A stretch of 64,000 nucleotides of DNA from a bacterium ADurb.Bin157 (GTDB lineage Bacteria; Muiribacteriota; Ozemobacteria; Ozemobacterales; Ozemobacteraceae), in contig MWDD01000001.1 of NCBI GenBank assembly GCA_002070375.1, positions 81,425-145,424 of the forward strand, written 5' to 3'. Under the pieces are notes generated by a model. It searched no databases. It saw only the letters and a program-made list of their open reading frames with translations, and was not told the origin of the DNA. Every line of letters begins with the position of its first letter. Within the stretch, counting starts at the first letter, position 1. Positions 15,952 to 24,583 of this stretch are shown here, piece after piece. Position numbers and translations under genes: made by a program.

Positions 15952-17703
15952 TTATAAACTATTCAACATGCTTTCAATTTTACGAAAACCTGTATAAACA
16001 TCATGAAACCCGGGAGAGAACTCTAACCCCTTCTCTAACACTTTTTTTGCTTCTTCTTTTTCGTTATGCTTCAACAAAAACCGTGCATAACTTAGCCTGT
16101 AATTCTCTGATGCGGGGTCTAATTTTAAAGCAAGTTCATACATTTGCTTTGTTTTATCAGCGTCAGTCGGTGCATACAAAACTGCCAGCGAATCATAAAA
16201 TGATGCTTCCGACGGATTTAATTCAGCCGCATATTCATACATTTCAACAGCTTTAACATGATTGTTGTTTATCATATAAAGCTGCCCCAATAAAGAAGCA
16301 ACAAACGAATTTCGCCATGAGATTTTTGACACCTGCTCCAGTTTATCTATACTTTCTTCAATTCTGTTATTCTTTAACAAATAAACAGAATCGGCGATTT
16401 GTTTTTGAATATAATAAATGTATCCGCTTAAAGTAAGATACATAATTACAAAAACGATAACAGCTAACTTTGAAATAAAACTTATTTTTTTAGTTTCACC
16501 AAAAGATTTAGTTTTTGATGAATAAGCATAAGCGTAAACAATTGAAAAAAGTGCAGCGGTAGGTAAAATTCGCGAAGAAAAACCGGATAGATTTTGAACA
16601 AAAAAAGATGTATAAGCAGCAATAAAAAAAGGTAAACCAATGCTCTCGGTTTTTCGCAATGAATGTAAACTCTTAAAAATGTAAAAGCACAAAACAAACA
16701 AGAAAAATGAAGATAAAAAGCCGGTTTCAAGCAAGCTGTGCAAAAATTCATTGTGCGCATTCATCGGATAATCACCCCCGACAATGCGATAACGAGGATA
16801 AACCTGATTGAAAGTATGTAAACCATGCCCGGCAATGGGAAGATCGCTCAAATGCCTTAAAAATGCCTTATTTATAAGTGTTCTTTGCGCAAATGTCATA
16901 TCCGAAGGTTTGGCAATAGATATAAAACGATATTTAAAAGGCCCTATAAGGAACACGAGAAAAAGAAACGCGGTTAAAACCAAAATCAAACGACCTGAAT
17001 ACTTTATTTCTTCTCTGTCTTTACCCTTTTGTATAATTATATAAATAATGCCCGCAAATAAACCTACACACAAAGAGATCCATGAACCTCGGCTCAAGGT
17101 GGTCAGAATACCGAACCCACATAATAAAGCTGATAAAGCCCCAACATTTTTATTTTTTCTCGATTCAGCCGTAAAAACATAACCTAACGTAAAAATAAAT
17201 ATCACAGATAAAAATGATCCAAAAATATTCGGGTCGGTAAAAATTCCTGCGCACCTTGTTCGAAAAACTTCTCTCGATGACGGATCAAGCCAAGTTATCG
17301 GAATTGCCGGCGCCTCTATATATTCAAGCAAAGCAATAGCACCATGTATAAAACCTGCAAACGCGCTTGAAGCAAATATCCCTTTAACAGTATCGTTATA
17401 AAAGGATTCAAATCTTTCAGACAACCCAAAAGCGAGCATTATCAATGCAAACAATTTTATAAATGCAGAAAATGAAGAATCCGGAGATACTGATATAAAA
17501 ACACTTCTGAATACCGTAAAAAGCCAAGAAAATAAAACTATGGCCAGCAAAGCCTTTTGTTTAACAAAAGGCTTGCGATTTTTATTGAAATAACCGGTAA
17601 AAAAATACACACAGGAAAAAAGCTCAAGAGAAAAAATAGCCAAAGCTTCGTCATAAAAATAGACAAACGGCAAAACCGCAATCAAAAATATGGCAGCCAC
17701 CAT
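15952..17703 (-). CDS. O-antigen ligase/polymerase (Wzy_C type) fused to C-terminal TPR
   Basis: 583 residues. The N-terminal 410 residues contain about 10-12 hydrophobic membrane segments. The large periplasmic loop has the family pattern: an Arg-Gly-Ser-Trp element near residue 205, then IAGHGLHTFN and AHNEFLHSLLE with the conserved His residues. This places it in the WaaL/Wzy/PglL superfamily that transfers or polymerises lipid-linked glycans at the outer face of the inner membrane. Residues about 440-583 are TPR units. No glycosyltransferase lies nearby, so glycan source and acceptor (lipid A, protein or polymer) are undetermined. One base separates it from the upstream DUF3857 gene. Confidence 0.82.
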   Translation of the reverse strand: MVAAIFLIAVLPFVYFYDEALAIFSLELFSCVYFFTGYFNKNRKPFVKQKALLAIVLFSWLFTVFRSVFISVSPDSSFSAFIKLFALIMLAFGLSERFESFYNDTVKGIFASSAFAGFIHGAIALLEYIEAPAIPITWLDPSSREVFRTRCAGIFTDPNIFGSFLSVIFIFTLGYVFTAESRKNKNVGALSALLCGFGILTTLSRGSWISLCVGLFAGIIYIIIQKGKDREEIKYSGRLILVLTAFLFLVFLIGPFKYRFISIAKPSDMTFAQRTLINKAFLRHLSDLPIAGHGLHTFNQVYPRYRIVGGDYPMNAHNEFLHSLLETGFLSSFFLFVLCFYIFKSLHSLRKTESIGLPFFIAAYTSFFVQNLSGFSSRILPTAALFSIVYAYAYSSKTKSFGETKKISFISKLAVIVFVIMYLTLSGYIYYIQKQIADSVYLLKNNRIEESIDKLEQVSKISWRNSFVASLLGQLYMINNNHVKAVEMYEYAAELNPSEASFYDSLAVLYAPTDADKTKQMYELALKLDPASENYRLSYARFLLKHNEKEEAKKVLEKGLEFSPGFHDVYTGFRKIESMLNSL

Positions 17704-17704
17704 A

Positions 17705-19942
17705 TTATAGGGCGTCGCCTTCTTCTGTTTCTCCGTCAGGCAATACCGGGGTTTCTCCTTCTGATTTTACTGTTTCGTCTGTTTTTTCAACTTCTTCGCT
17801 TTTTGCTGATTTTTCTGATTTTTCAATTATAATCCACTGATTTCCGAGCTCAGCCATGGTCAGCAAACAATTCCTGTAATTTTGATAAGATTCATCAGTC
17901 AAAAGTTCGTCAACAGTAGCTGTAAATTCCTCTGAATAAATCAGCTGTCTACCGCTTGTATAAAGATTAGAAGCAAACTTAAACTCGGGCGAAACGTGCT
18001 GATATTGCTTACCCCATTTAACCCATTCAAACCCATCGGGTAAATCGAAAATAATTGTCTTGCGCACATCCTCGGTTGCCCAATAGCTCATAGGGAACTT
18101 ACGCTTCTCTAAACTTGCCGAAGAAGAGCTGTAATTGGTCCATAGATTTGTAAAAGTCATAATTTTATCAGAAGCCATCTGCGCCGCATTTGGTATTTGA
18201 TAGCTGAGATTTATAACAACAGGTGCGTTTAAGTCTTCTAGGTCAGAGTGTCCAAAGCTTTCTAAGATTGCATTGGTATGGACACCTTTAACCCACTTTT
18301 CAGCATAATTATGCTTTTCTTTATCTTTTAAACTTTTGATTCTTCTGTAAGCCGCTTCGTAAGGCCCCTTTGGCATTATGGTCTGCTTAACTTGCATTGT
18401 TCCGTTATCAAGCAACTTAACATATATATTCTTTGTATCTCTGTTCCAATCATAGGTTTGTTTTGGCAAAGTTTCCAAAAACGACTCACCCTTTTTCACA
18501 TCAAAAAACACTGCTTCGGCGCCCTGCAAATCAGTTACAAGGTAACCGAAAGGCAAGTAAGAAGAGCCGCCGTTAGTATAAAACGCTTGATTATCGATAA
18601 CCACCTTAAGAACGGGGTTGACCGCTAGGTCAAGATTACAATTTTCTTTAACGGTCACACGGCTTCTTCTTGAACCGGCAAACCCCGGATAAGACTCTAT
18701 TCCTGCTTTTTCAAAAGCAAAATGCATTAGAGCCAAAATACCCTGCAGATTAGCATACTTTTTTGTCAAAGTAATATTAGAAGACAGTGGCAGAAAGCTT
18801 CCCATGTTCTGTGGCCCCATCCCCACATCTCGAATGTCTTTATTTATGGCTTCGTATATTTTACATGCCTTTTCGTATTTTGTTTTTGCCGCACTAAGAT
18901 TGCATCTCTCGATAAAACCTTCTAATAAATCATTGTCAGGGCGAGATTTTGAATAGCCTTCGCTCAATATTTTTGCCGTTTCATTCCAATTGTAAGGAGT
19001 GTATATGGTCAAAGTCGGAAAAACACGAGTGCGGGGCAACATCGATTGTTCTGCCACATAGCCGTCAGGATCAGCAAAAATCCACTTCCAATTAGTTTTA
19101 CCGTCTTTTGTTTTTTCATAAAATTTCGGAGCTGTCGGCCGGTCCCATTGTGAGTTAACCCGAGCTAACTTCATATTTTCAGGAAATGTCAAAGACAGTT
19201 CTTCGTGCATAACAGGTTCTCTTTCGCCAAAGATGAATGTCAGCGAGAAGGGAGATGTTTCAGAAATATCGGTTATAGTTCTGCTAAAGCTGTAATCAAT
19301 AACACTGCCCAAATCGACTTTTTTCAAAGCCATCTTCATTTTTTTAATCTTAGCGTATTCAGGAGTAGAAATTCTCAATGCTTCCTCAGAAATAGCATCG
19401 TCAGTTATATGATAAACTTTTTTGTCGGGCGAGTAAGTGTGAGCAAAATCCAATTCGGTTTTTTCTCTTTCTATGAAATAATAGAAAGATTGATTTGCCA
19501 TATCTAAACCCTGCTCTTTTAATACTTTAACTATTTCTCGAGTGCTTATTTTTACTGTTGACTCATTTATATATTCAACATCTGTTAATCTACACAAAGT
19601 TGCATACTGAGCATCTTTAAAAACAGAAGAATCGGGTTGAGCTTGAAGAACACCTATTGCAACAGGATCTGTAAGCTCATCGACTTTGCTGATCTCGTCT
19701 CCTTTTCTTATTTTAGAAATAAGAATCGATGAGATTTGGTCTTCGGTATAAGTTTTTGTTACCTTATCAACATCTTCAAAAACAACTTTATTATTGCTGA
19801 TTTCTTTTAGGTTACCGACTATTTCTTCACCGTCATTAAAAAACAAAACATCTGCATTTACAGCCATCAAAGGCAATAAGGTAAAAGCTATACCAACAAC
19901 AAGTATGTTTCTGATTGCTCTTTTTATTGATAATTTAATCAT
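17705..19942 (-). CDS. DUF3857-type protein with degenerate transglutaminase core
   Basis: 745 residues, ATG 19942 with GGAGGTGA upstream, overlapping the previous gene by 4 bases (ATGA). Signal peptide at residues 1-30. Layout matches its neighbour at 19939-22059: DUF3857-like beta domain, transglutaminase-like core, C-terminal beta domain. Aligning the two cores without gaps around YxxLQG (396-401), the position of the catalytic Cys is Leu399, and the partner's His and Asp positions read Pro and Asn. All three catalytic residues are therefore lost, suggesting a binding or structural partner rather than an enzyme. A short Glu/Lys-rich tail follows residue 700. Confidence 0.78.
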   Translation of the reverse strand: MIKLSIKRAIRNILVVGIAFTLLPLMAVNADVLFFNDGEEIVGNLKEISNNKVVFEDVDKVTKTYTEDQISSILISKIRKGDEISKVDELTDPVAIGVLQAQPDSSVFKDAQYATLCRLTDVEYINESTVKISTREIVKVLKEQGLDMANQSFYYFIEREKTELDFAHTYSPDKKVYHITDDAISEEALRISTPEYAKIKKMKMALKKVDLGSVIDYSFSRTITDISETSPFSLTFIFGEREPVMHEELSLTFPENMKLARVNSQWDRPTAPKFYEKTKDGKTNWKWIFADPDGYVAEQSMLPRTRVFPTLTIYTPYNWNETAKILSEGYSKSRPDNDLLEGFIERCNLSAAKTKYEKACKIYEAINKDIRDVGMGPQNMGSFLPLSSNITLTKKYANLQGILALMHFAFEKAGIESYPGFAGSRRSRVTVKENCNLDLAVNPVLKVVIDNQAFYTNGGSSYLPFGYLVTDLQGAEAVFFDVKKGESFLETLPKQTYDWNRDTKNIYVKLLDNGTMQVKQTIMPKGPYEAAYRRIKSLKDKEKHNYAEKWVKGVHTNAILESFGHSDLEDLNAPVVINLSYQIPNAAQMASDKIMTFTNLWTNYSSSSASLEKRKFPMSYWATEDVRKTIIFDLPDGFEWVKWGKQYQHVSPEFKFASNLYTSGRQLIYSEEFTATVDELLTDESYQNYRNCLLTMAELGNQWIIIEKSEKSAKSEEVEKTDETVKSEGETPVLPDGETEEGDAL

Positions 19943-22059
19943 AAGTCACCTCCGTCAGACTTTTCTTTTCCGGCGACTTCTTCAAGGAAGATTTTCTGTT
20001 TGCCTGAGAAAGCTATTTTTTCAAGGTCTTTTTTGTAAGAGTCATAATCCTCAACAGGCACAGTTCGCTTTAAAATAGCAAGTTTTCGGGTGATTTCTAT
20101 ATCTTCGCCCTGTTGATCGTAAATTATTTCAAACTCAATATATGGGCTCTGAACTCGCAACGCCGGCGGCAAATATTTCACCATGTATCCCTTTGGCAAC
20201 TTGATATCTATATGCTCTGTGCGTAAAGCTGAGGTTCTGTATTCTATATCAAATTTTCGTTTTTCTAAGCTAACTTCGGCAAATCGCATTTCAAAATTAG
20301 GAACAGCAAAAATCATATACTTACCTGACTTTGGAGCATACCTGTTAAGCGTGTATTTGGTGCGAGTATTGAACTGAACACTAAAATCAAGCGGGTCTGA
20401 GAAGGTCGCAACCTGTAGGTCATAATCCGCCGTTATAGCAGCTATGGAAGATCTGATGCTTTTTTCGTATTCTTCAGGCTTCAAACTTCGTGTCAAACCC
20501 CTCATACCCGATTCAGCAGAACCATTTTGCGTGGTTTTAATCTCAATTTCGGTAGATCCGTCAGGCATCAGCACAATATTTCTTTTAGTTATAACCGCGT
20601 TGTCTTCAGGGGGCGGCAAAGGCACATTTCTGACGGTTCCAAGCATGGCATTTTTTGCAACTGTGTCATGGTCGTCAGATCTGAAGTAAGGATATCGGTA
20701 ATCTGTGGCTGTAGAGTCTAAATAAAACACTCTTCCGTCTAGATGTATTTCTGTAATACAGTGATTGTCATCAAAAATCGCGATTTCTCTGACAGCTTTT
20801 CCGGCATTGTTTGTTCTAATAACAACCGGATAGGCTTCTACTCCAATATGTTTAAGCATTGTGGCAAGCAACATGCCTTTGTCAGTGCAGTCTCCGTATC
20901 TGTTTTTCAAAGTCTCTTCTGCGGGATGACCCACTTGATTGCTGGCCAAATTTGATTTAATTGAGATATATCTGATTTCCTTTTGGCAAAACAAATATAA
21001 CCTTGAAATTTTTTCTACAACATCTTTTGCGCCCTTTGTTAACTCCTCAACTTTTTGCTTCACGGCATCTGTAAGCTGAAATCTTTTTTCAAACATTGGT
21101 CTCAGCTTGTTGTTCATATATGTGTAGTCTTTATGCAAGCTAAAATACACACAGGGAACCACGTCTCGGTAAGAGGGCATGTAAGGCTCACTGATAATCG
21201 GATCAAGGTCAGACATTTTCCAGGTATATACTTTGGAATCTATTGCTTCGATAATCTCAGGCTCAAAGTCTGCAGGAGTATTTTTGTTGATATGATAAAG
21301 TTGCTTTCCTGTTGGTACACTGACACGTAAAACAGAGGTTCCTACAGGGGCTGCCCATTTAAAGTAGCTTCTGCCTTGAAACAAATTTCTGTCAAAAGGA
21401 TTAAACTCTTCTACTTCATAGCTGCAATCAACCAAATATCCTACAGTAACCTCGGGGACCGTAAAACTCATGGTTTTATCTTTGCTGAAATACACGCTTC
21501 CGGAGGTTGCCTTCTCAATTTTAATTTCGGTTTCTTTCAGGTTATTAACGCTTTTATCAGGACCGTAGGAGCGTGCATGAATAACTTTTACGCTCTCTCT
21601 GTCCGGATCAAAGCTGATGCTTTGATGAGCGTTCCATAAAGCCTCTTCTTTTGCAATGTAGACAACATTTCTAAATCTTGAGATATTAGTGCCGTTGGCC
21701 CTGTGAACATAATTTGACTCTTCATGAACAACCAAATATCTTGCATCCGGGTGTGTTTGCAACATTTTTTCTGCTTTTTCCATAAAAAGCGGCAAATCTT
21801 CCGAATCAGAATTTTCTATTTTTTTATCTTGCTTTTTACCGGAGAAACTTATGCTTTTTATGCGGTCTCTCCCTATAACTGTCTCTTGGGGTTGCAGATT
21901 ACCTTTAACAATACCTTTTAAAGTATTTTCTTTATAATCTATGTTAGTAATTTCAGTAGCTGTTCCATCAGTTGTAGTTATAATTGCGGCGTTGGCAATA
22001 AAGACCGGCAATACTGCATACAAAATAAAAACCGGCAATATTTTTAAATATTTTTTCAA
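19939..22059 (-). CDS. DUF3857/transglutaminase-like exported protein, triad intact
   Basis: 706 residues from the TTG at 22059, chosen because GGAGG lies 8 bases upstream and the product then begins KKYLKILPVF, a clean signal peptide ending Ala-Asn-Ala. An upstream ATG at 22098 has no such site. A DUF3857 domain covers about residues 60-320. The transglutaminase-like core shows Cys391 (YGDCTDKG), His433 (DDNHC) and Asp448 (LDST), the usual Cys-His-Asp triad. A C-terminal beta domain follows. Such proteins act outside the inner membrane; the substrate is unknown. It is the active-looking member of a tandem pair. Confidence 0.83.
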   Translation of the reverse strand: MKKYLKILPVFILYAVLPVFIANAAIITTTDGTATEITNIDYKENTLKGIVKGNLQPQETVIGRDRIKSISFSGKKQDKKIENSDSEDLPLFMEKAEKMLQTHPDARYLVVHEESNYVHRANGTNISRFRNVVYIAKEEALWNAHQSISFDPDRESVKVIHARSYGPDKSVNNLKETEIKIEKATSGSVYFSKDKTMSFTVPEVTVGYLVDCSYEVEEFNPFDRNLFQGRSYFKWAAPVGTSVLRVSVPTGKQLYHINKNTPADFEPEIIEAIDSKVYTWKMSDLDPIISEPYMPSYRDVVPCVYFSLHKDYTYMNNKLRPMFEKRFQLTDAVKQKVEELTKGAKDVVEKISRLYLFCQKEIRYISIKSNLASNQVGHPAEETLKNRYGDCTDKGMLLATMLKHIGVEAYPVVIRTNNAGKAVREIAIFDDNHCITEIHLDGRVFYLDSTATDYRYPYFRSDDHDTVAKNAMLGTVRNVPLPPPEDNAVITKRNIVLMPDGSTEIEIKTTQNGSAESGMRGLTRSLKPEEYEKSIRSSIAAITADYDLQVATFSDPLDFSVQFNTRTKYTLNRYAPKSGKYMIFAVPNFEMRFAEVSLEKRKFDIEYRTSALRTEHIDIKLPKGYMVKYLPPALRVQSPYIEFEIIYDQQGEDIEITRKLAILKRTVPVEDYDSYKKDLEKIAFSGKQKIFLEEVAGKEKSDGGDL

Positions 22060-22167
22060 GTTTTCTGCCTCCAAACATGATTCAGTGTAATTATCCATTA
22101 AATGCCGAAATATTGCAACATTCTATTTATCTTTTGGCGATTTAGGGCACAAAAAAAACTGACCGAA

Positions 22168-22626
22168 TTATACGCTTTTGTATTGCTTTAAAGCACCTTT
22201 AGAAACAATTTTCAAGGCTTTGCTTCGTTCTAATTCGCGAATTGCCGTTAAAACCTTGGCATCACCATGACGCCTGAATTTTCCGCATATTTTTGAAACA
22301 CTTTTAGCAATACAACAAAAATCCAATATCTCTTCGCAAAGCATTTCGGAAAGATCAGGCAAAAGTTTTTTTGGATAAACAATTGTTTGCCCCGGATTTT
22401 TTGACAAGTGATTTTCACCGGGTATAAAGTCAAGAGAATTATCATTACGTGTAAAAAAACTTCTGAATCTTTCTCTCAACACACCGCCTTTTCCGCTTGA
22501 ACCATAACCATGAATCACCACAATTTCTGATTTATTGCCATTTTTCACACGACCATTGTAAAAACTGACAAATGTCTCAACGGCTTCGGCCCAAGTTAAG
22601 CCATGCAAATCTATTTCCGCAAACAT
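22168..22626 (-). CDS. Smr-domain protein
   Basis: 152 residues; GGAGG upstream of ATG 22626. The N-terminal 75 residues fit the Smr fold: IDLHGLTWAEA at 5-15 (the DLHGL motif), IVVIHGYGSSGKGGVLR near 36-52 (the HGxG motif). Smr domains of MutS2 and stand-alone proteins are nucleases or RNA/DNA-binding modules. The C-terminal half is a small helical region resembling no family I know. It starts 2 bases after the beta-helix lipoprotein gene, an odd cytoplasmic passenger in an envelope operon, and is followed by a 108-base gap. Confidence 0.82.
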   Translation of the reverse strand: MFAEIDLHGLTWAEAVETFVSFYNGRVKNGNKSEIVVIHGYGSSGKGGVLRERFRSFFTRNDNSLDFIPGENHLSKNPGQTIVYPKKLLPDLSEMLCEEILDFCCIAKSVSKICGKFRRHGDAKVLTAIRELERSKALKIVSKGALKQYKSV

Positions 22627-22628
22627 TA

Positions 22629-24575
22629 TTATTCGCCTCCGTATGCCCCCAACTCGCTGCCGTCATCGGCAGAATAAAGAAGCTGCGACTCGGGCTTAAG
22701 GCTGTAATCAAAATTATTCGAGCTGCCCCCCACAAAAAGCGGGTTAACATTTTGAATCGTCGCTCCGCTTTGATCGCAGTTGAAGGCCGCCTGCGCGAAT
22801 CCGTAGATATTATTGTATGGATAAGAATGGCCTAGCGACTTGTCTTCAATACCATACCCCCTGCCGGATTTAATCAAATTAACGATAATATTATTTTTGA
22901 TTACGGGGGCATTAACAGCACTCACAACAACTCCGCTAAGAGCATCAACAGTTAGGTTGCGATATACTCCCGATGGACTGCCTATTTCTAAGCCGGTTTC
23001 GTCGGATTGAATGATGCCGTTTTCGACTAAGGTGCTTTCTATATCTACAACCTCAATTCCTAGGTTATAAATCTTGCGCACGTCAAATCGACTAAGCGTA
23101 AAGTCTCTGTTTGATGCCAGCTGTGCTGCCTTAGAGCACTTTAAAGCTTCATAATTATTTAAAGCCGATGACTTTGTATTAACAGCATAAAAACCAACAT
23201 TACATTCTTCGGCGTAAAAACCGCTCACAACGACCGAATCTACTTTATTAAGCTTTAATCCCACGTCGCAGTAACGTGAAGATACATTTTCTAAAGTTGC
23301 GCCCATTTCATAAAGCTCTATGCCGAACTCTGCTCCCGAAATAACAACGTTTTTCAGCACGCTGTTAATGCTGTTTTCAGAATTAACAATTCTTATACCC
23401 GCCCAATCCTTGCGTGTCGGTAAAGAAGCAGCAGAAACAAGCCTTATTGGCAAATCTGCTGTGCCTTCGGCGTACAAACAGCCCTCTACAAGCATCTCAC
23501 ACAACAAATTATTATAACCGCCCTTTTTATTGTCTTTATCGCTGAACGTTACGGTTACCCCGGGCTCAATAACCAAAGACAGTCTTTCGGGAATAACAAT
23601 GTCGCCGTCAACATGTATCGGGCTTTGCGAAACTCTCCAAGTAATATTTTCTGTTAGAATCCCGCCGGGCACAATTTTTGCCGGCTCGCTTAACACTGAT
23701 GAATTCCCGTCTAAATCAACCGATGACACCGCATATCTGTAAATTTTCCCGGGTATTGCGCTTAAATCTGTCGCAAAACTTTCGTTCCCAAATATTTCAG
23801 ATTCATCTTTATATAAAACCAGCGCTGAATCATCTGTTGCGCGATACAGCCTAAAGCCTTTTAAAGGTTCGGCGCCAACATAACTCCAACTTATTAGCGG
23901 GCCTTCCTGCCCCTGTTGAGCTTTTACAACAATCGGAGCATCCGGGGCACCCGAAATATCACCCGAAGCAATCGTTCTGAATAACCCGTCCGAAGCGATA
24001 AAAGACCTGCCGTCTTTCGTTGTTCCGGTTATAAAATAAGCGTATTCCGAGCCTGAATACAAATTTTTCAATTCAATTCTATGGGAAAAAGCAAATTCGG
24101 TGGGTTTTTCTTGAATTCGTTGCCCGAAGTTTTCGCTGTATGCAACAACCAACGACATGGGCTCAAAACATTTCACATCAATTACTGCACGCGTCATTTC
24201 TCTTAATGACACGTTATGCTCAATCATTTTCTCATATGCTTCAACTTTTATGTCAAAATTCTCAACAGACTCACCCGAAACAATGGTTGCAGTCGCTGAA
24301 CCTAAATAATACCCGTCTCTTTCAACGGTAAAATTATGAGAACCGACATCCAGCGAGGTAAAACTGAATCTGCCGTAATTATCAGTTTCAGCCTTAAGCA
24401 TAGAGCGGTGCGAAGTTATATATGCGCCGCTGACCGAAAGATTATTTTCATCGTAAACTCTTCCTGAAACCGCACCTTTTTTTAAGGGAAGAACCTTTTC
24501 GGTACAACCGAGAAGATTAAAAAGAACCCACGTGTGAGTTATTATAAAGATTATTTTAAACAGCTTTTTATGCAT
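22629..24575 (-). CDS. Lipoprotein: carboxypeptidase-regulatory, Fn3 and right-handed beta-helix (copy 3)
   Basis: 648 residues, AGGA before ATG 24575. Signal peptide with lipobox LLGC (Cys24). In order: carboxypeptidase-regulatory-like beta domain (about 35-110, GAVSGRVYDENN), fibronectin-III-like domains (about 120-305, for example GFRLYRATDD), then a right-handed parallel beta-helix (about 310-620) of the NosD/pectate-lyase kind, with repeated short strands and Asn ladders. It ends ELGAYG. Predicted anchored in a membrane, facing periplasm or surface. Third of three tandem paralogues; a carbohydrate-binding or adhesive role is plausible but unproven. Confidence 0.82.
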   Translation of the reverse strand: MHKKLFKIIFIITHTWVLFNLLGCTEKVLPLKKGAVSGRVYDENNLSVSGAYITSHRSMLKAETDNYGRFSFTSLDVGSHNFTVERDGYYLGSATATIVSGESVENFDIKVEAYEKMIEHNVSLREMTRAVIDVKCFEPMSLVVAYSENFGQRIQEKPTEFAFSHRIELKNLYSGSEYAYFITGTTKDGRSFIASDGLFRTIASGDISGAPDAPIVVKAQQGQEGPLISWSYVGAEPLKGFRLYRATDDSALVLYKDESEIFGNESFATDLSAIPGKIYRYAVSSVDLDGNSSVLSEPAKIVPGGILTENITWRVSQSPIHVDGDIVIPERLSLVIEPGVTVTFSDKDNKKGGYNNLLCEMLVEGCLYAEGTADLPIRLVSAASLPTRKDWAGIRIVNSENSINSVLKNVVISGAEFGIELYEMGATLENVSSRYCDVGLKLNKVDSVVVSGFYAEECNVGFYAVNTKSSALNNYEALKCSKAAQLASNRDFTLSRFDVRKIYNLGIEVVDIESTLVENGIIQSDETGLEIGSPSGVYRNLTVDALSGVVVSAVNAPVIKNNIIVNLIKSGRGYGIEDKSLGHSYPYNNIYGFAQAAFNCDQSGATIQNVNPLFVGGSSNNFDYSLKPESQLLYSADDGSELGAYGGE

Positions 24576-24583
24576 AATATTTC

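Noticed and set aside
22060-22167. Terminator after the Smr gene
   Set aside because: There is a run of eight T's on the minus strand but no hairpin before it, so I did not call one.
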